Source of the DNA: Phragmitibacter flavus
GTDB lineage: Bacteria > Verrucomicrobiota > Verrucomicrobiia > Verrucomicrobiales > Verrucomicrobiaceae
Reading direction: 5' to 3'
Assembly (NCBI RefSeq): GCF_005780165.1
Contig: NZ_VAUV01000019.1
Coordinates: 1 to 64,000, forward strand
DNA: 64,000 nt
This document shows, one piece after another, positions 62,276-64,000 of this stretch. Each line of letters starts with the position of its first letter. Within the stretch, counting starts at the first letter, position 1. Under the pieces are notes generated by a model. It was given only the letters and a program-made list of their open reading frames with translations. It was not told where the DNA came from and ran no database searches. The position numbers and the translations under genes were made by a program.

Positions 62276-64000
62276 GCTTCAACGGGGCCGCGCTCGGGAG
62301 AGCGCGGAGATCCGGCGCAGCCTACCAATCGCGCATCGCTAAACTCCTCGCTTCAACGGGGCCGCGCTCGGGAGAGCGCGGAGATATGGTCGACTGTGGC
62401 GGCTTATCGTGCCTATGTGGAGCTTCAACGGGGCCGCGCTCGGGAGAGCGCGGAGATCCCGGCACGAAGCCACCGGAGCAGTCGGGAATCGGACGCTTCA
62501 ACGGGGCCGCGCTCGGGAGAGCGCGGAGATCCCACATCGCCTGATTCTCCGCCGTCACCCCCAGCCGCTTCAACGGGGCCGCGCTCGGGAGAGCGCGGAG
62601 ATGGCAGAAAACCACGCGCTCAAGGCGGAATTGCAACGCTTCAACGGGGCCGCGCTCGGGAGAGCGCGGAGATACGGCCAGACCGAGGGAGTAGAGGCCG
62701 ATGAATTTTGCTTCAACGGGGCCGCGCTCGGGAGAGCGCGGAGATGGTCCACGAAACATCGCGGTGACGAACATCGCCGCCGTGCTTCAACGGGGCCGCG
62801 CTCGGGAGAGCGCGGAGATCTGGCGGCTCGCTGTCTTGCGGTGGGTTTGGCACCAGCTTCAACGGGGCCGCGCTCGGGAGAGCGCGGAGATTCAACAACG
62901 CTCACATCATCACCATGCCCATTCACGCTTCAACGGGGCCGCGCTCGGGAGAGCGCGGAGATCCCTCCGAAGTCTGGCACGCTCACACCCACAAGCTCAC
63001 GCTTCAACGGGGCCGCGCTCGGGAGAGCGCGGAGATGAAGGTCTGCCCACACTCGCGGCACTTCACAACGTTGCTTCAACGGGGCCGCGCTCGGGAGAGC
63101 GCGGAGATTTCGGCAACTTGACCTCTTTTTGTTTCGGAGGCTTGCTTCAACGGGGCCGCGCTCGGGAGAGCGCGGAGATTCACAATGGAATTCTCGATAG
63201 GGACGCAGAAGTTTAGCTTCAACGGGGCCGCGCTCGGGAGAGCGCGGAGATGTGCCTGCATCTGTGCGGGAAGGGGGGCTGGAGAAATGCTTCAACGGGG
63301 CCGCGCTCGGGAGAGCGCGGAGATACGAAATTCAAGGTGAAAACGTGGTCGCACGTTGTGTGCTTCAACGGGGCCGCGCTCGGGAGAGCGCGGAGATGGC
63401 TTTGCGCTGGCTATCTTCCTCAACACGTCATTCTGCTTCAACGGGGCCGCGCTCGGGAGAGCGCGGAGATCGAAGGCATGGTTTCCAAATACCTGAACAA
63501 TCGCTTCGCTTCAACGGGGCCGCGCTCGGGAGAGCGCGGAGATCGAGGGCTTTTTTCAAGTCCTCAGCCCGCTTTTTGGCTTCAACGGGGCCGCGCTCGG
63601 GAGAGCGCGGAGATTGCTTATGTGGGGCCGGTGGGGATGGGGAATGGGACGCTTCAACGGGGCCGCGCTCGGGAGAGCGCGGAGATCAGGCAGAAACAAC
63701 CAAGGAACGGTCAAATGGCGCAGCTTCAACGGGGCCGCGCTCGGGAGAGCGCGGAGATGTTGGCGCAACGCTTTGAGATTCCTTTCGGCACGATGCTTCA
63801 ACGGGGCCGCGCTCGGGAGAGCGCGGAGATGGGCGGGAGCCATGCATGTCGATTGCTACAAAAACGCTTCAACGGGGCCGCGCTCGGGAGAGCGCGGAGA
63901 TACGGCAGCCTTGACCGCCTTCTGGGTAACAGGGCCGGGCTTCAACGGGGCCGCGCTCGGGAGAGCGCGGAGATAAATTTCAAGTCTTTGAGGATGGCGG
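62276..64000 (-). CRISPR. CRISPR array, 24 identical 36-nt repeats (continues past window)
   Basis: On the + strand each repeat reads GCTTCAACGGGG, stem CCGCGCTC, loop GGGA, stem GAGCGCGG, AGAT. All 24 copies (first at 62276-62311, last at 63939-63974) are identical. The 23 complete spacers are 35-38 bases and none is repeated. The diverged repeat at 62202 marks the far (oldest) end, and the minus-strand repeat ends GTTGAAGC like the common ATTGAAAC terminus. I therefore infer transcription on the minus strand with the leader beyond 64000. No cas gene is in the window, so the subtype cannot be set; a type I system is plausible from the stem-loop form. Confidence 0.97.

Noticed and set aside
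62168-63976. Long open frames across the array with repeated FNGAALGRARR or LQRGRARESAEI peptides
   Set aside because: They are translations of the CRISPR repeat in several frames and both strands; the spacing follows the repeats, not a protein.

Overview
The window looks like a chromosomal segment from a Gram-negative bacterium of the Verrucomicrobiota type. This is an inference from gene content: inverse and classical autotransporters, lipoproteins, DUF3592-type membrane proteins, a Cys-tailed YlbF protein, many starts without a clear Shine-Dalgarno sequence, and high GC. I did no database search. The + strand is G-rich almost throughout, whichever strand is coding, so it behaves like one replication strand. 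A few blocks break that rule and are reported as findings.

Layout. 1-6.2 kb: two tandem inverse-autotransporter-like surface proteins with beta-helix passengers; the first is cut by the window edge. 6.3-25.5 kb: about 22 packed, co-directional genes for secreted, lipid-anchored and membrane proteins of unknown function, including two TPR proteins and several paralogous pairs. 25.5-25.8 kb: a small repeat protein resembling the 7(1) septoil-knot (DUF6150-like) family. 25.8-29.1 kb: a sulfide/persulfide detoxification locus (divergent ArsR repressor with a visible operator, rhodanese-DUF2892, persulfide dioxygenase-rhodanese fusion, TauE/SafE permease). 29.1-30.9 kb: a three-gene minus-strand cluster, two of whose genes look like paralogues of genes in the large cluster.

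31-43 kb: exported oligopeptidase B, AvtA, a NadD-NadK fusion, a zinc-ribbon membrane protein, an ECF sigma factor, EF-P with arginine at the loop tip, a DUF1992 protein, a YlbF-family protein, a small membrane protein, a secreted propeller-like protein and a VapBC module. 43.5-57.1 kb: minus-strand housekeeping genes carB, dnaB, rplI, a SurA-like chaperone, mfd, an NtrC-type regulator whose phosphoacceptor Asp is Glu, and uppS. An AT-rich non-coding gap of about 1 kb lies between carB and dnaB. 57.5-62.1 kb: a MarR regulator, a classical autotransporter and a laccase-domain (PgeF/YfiH) protein. 62.2-64.0 kb: a CRISPR array of 24 identical 36-nt repeats that runs off the window. It is preceded by a diverged repeat with a compensated stem, which marks the old end of the array. 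No cas gene is visible.

The genes best placed to be an undescribed system are the 6.3-25.5 kb envelope cluster with its paralogous satellite at 29-31 kb, followed by the candidate knotted protein. Their function cannot be read from the sequence.
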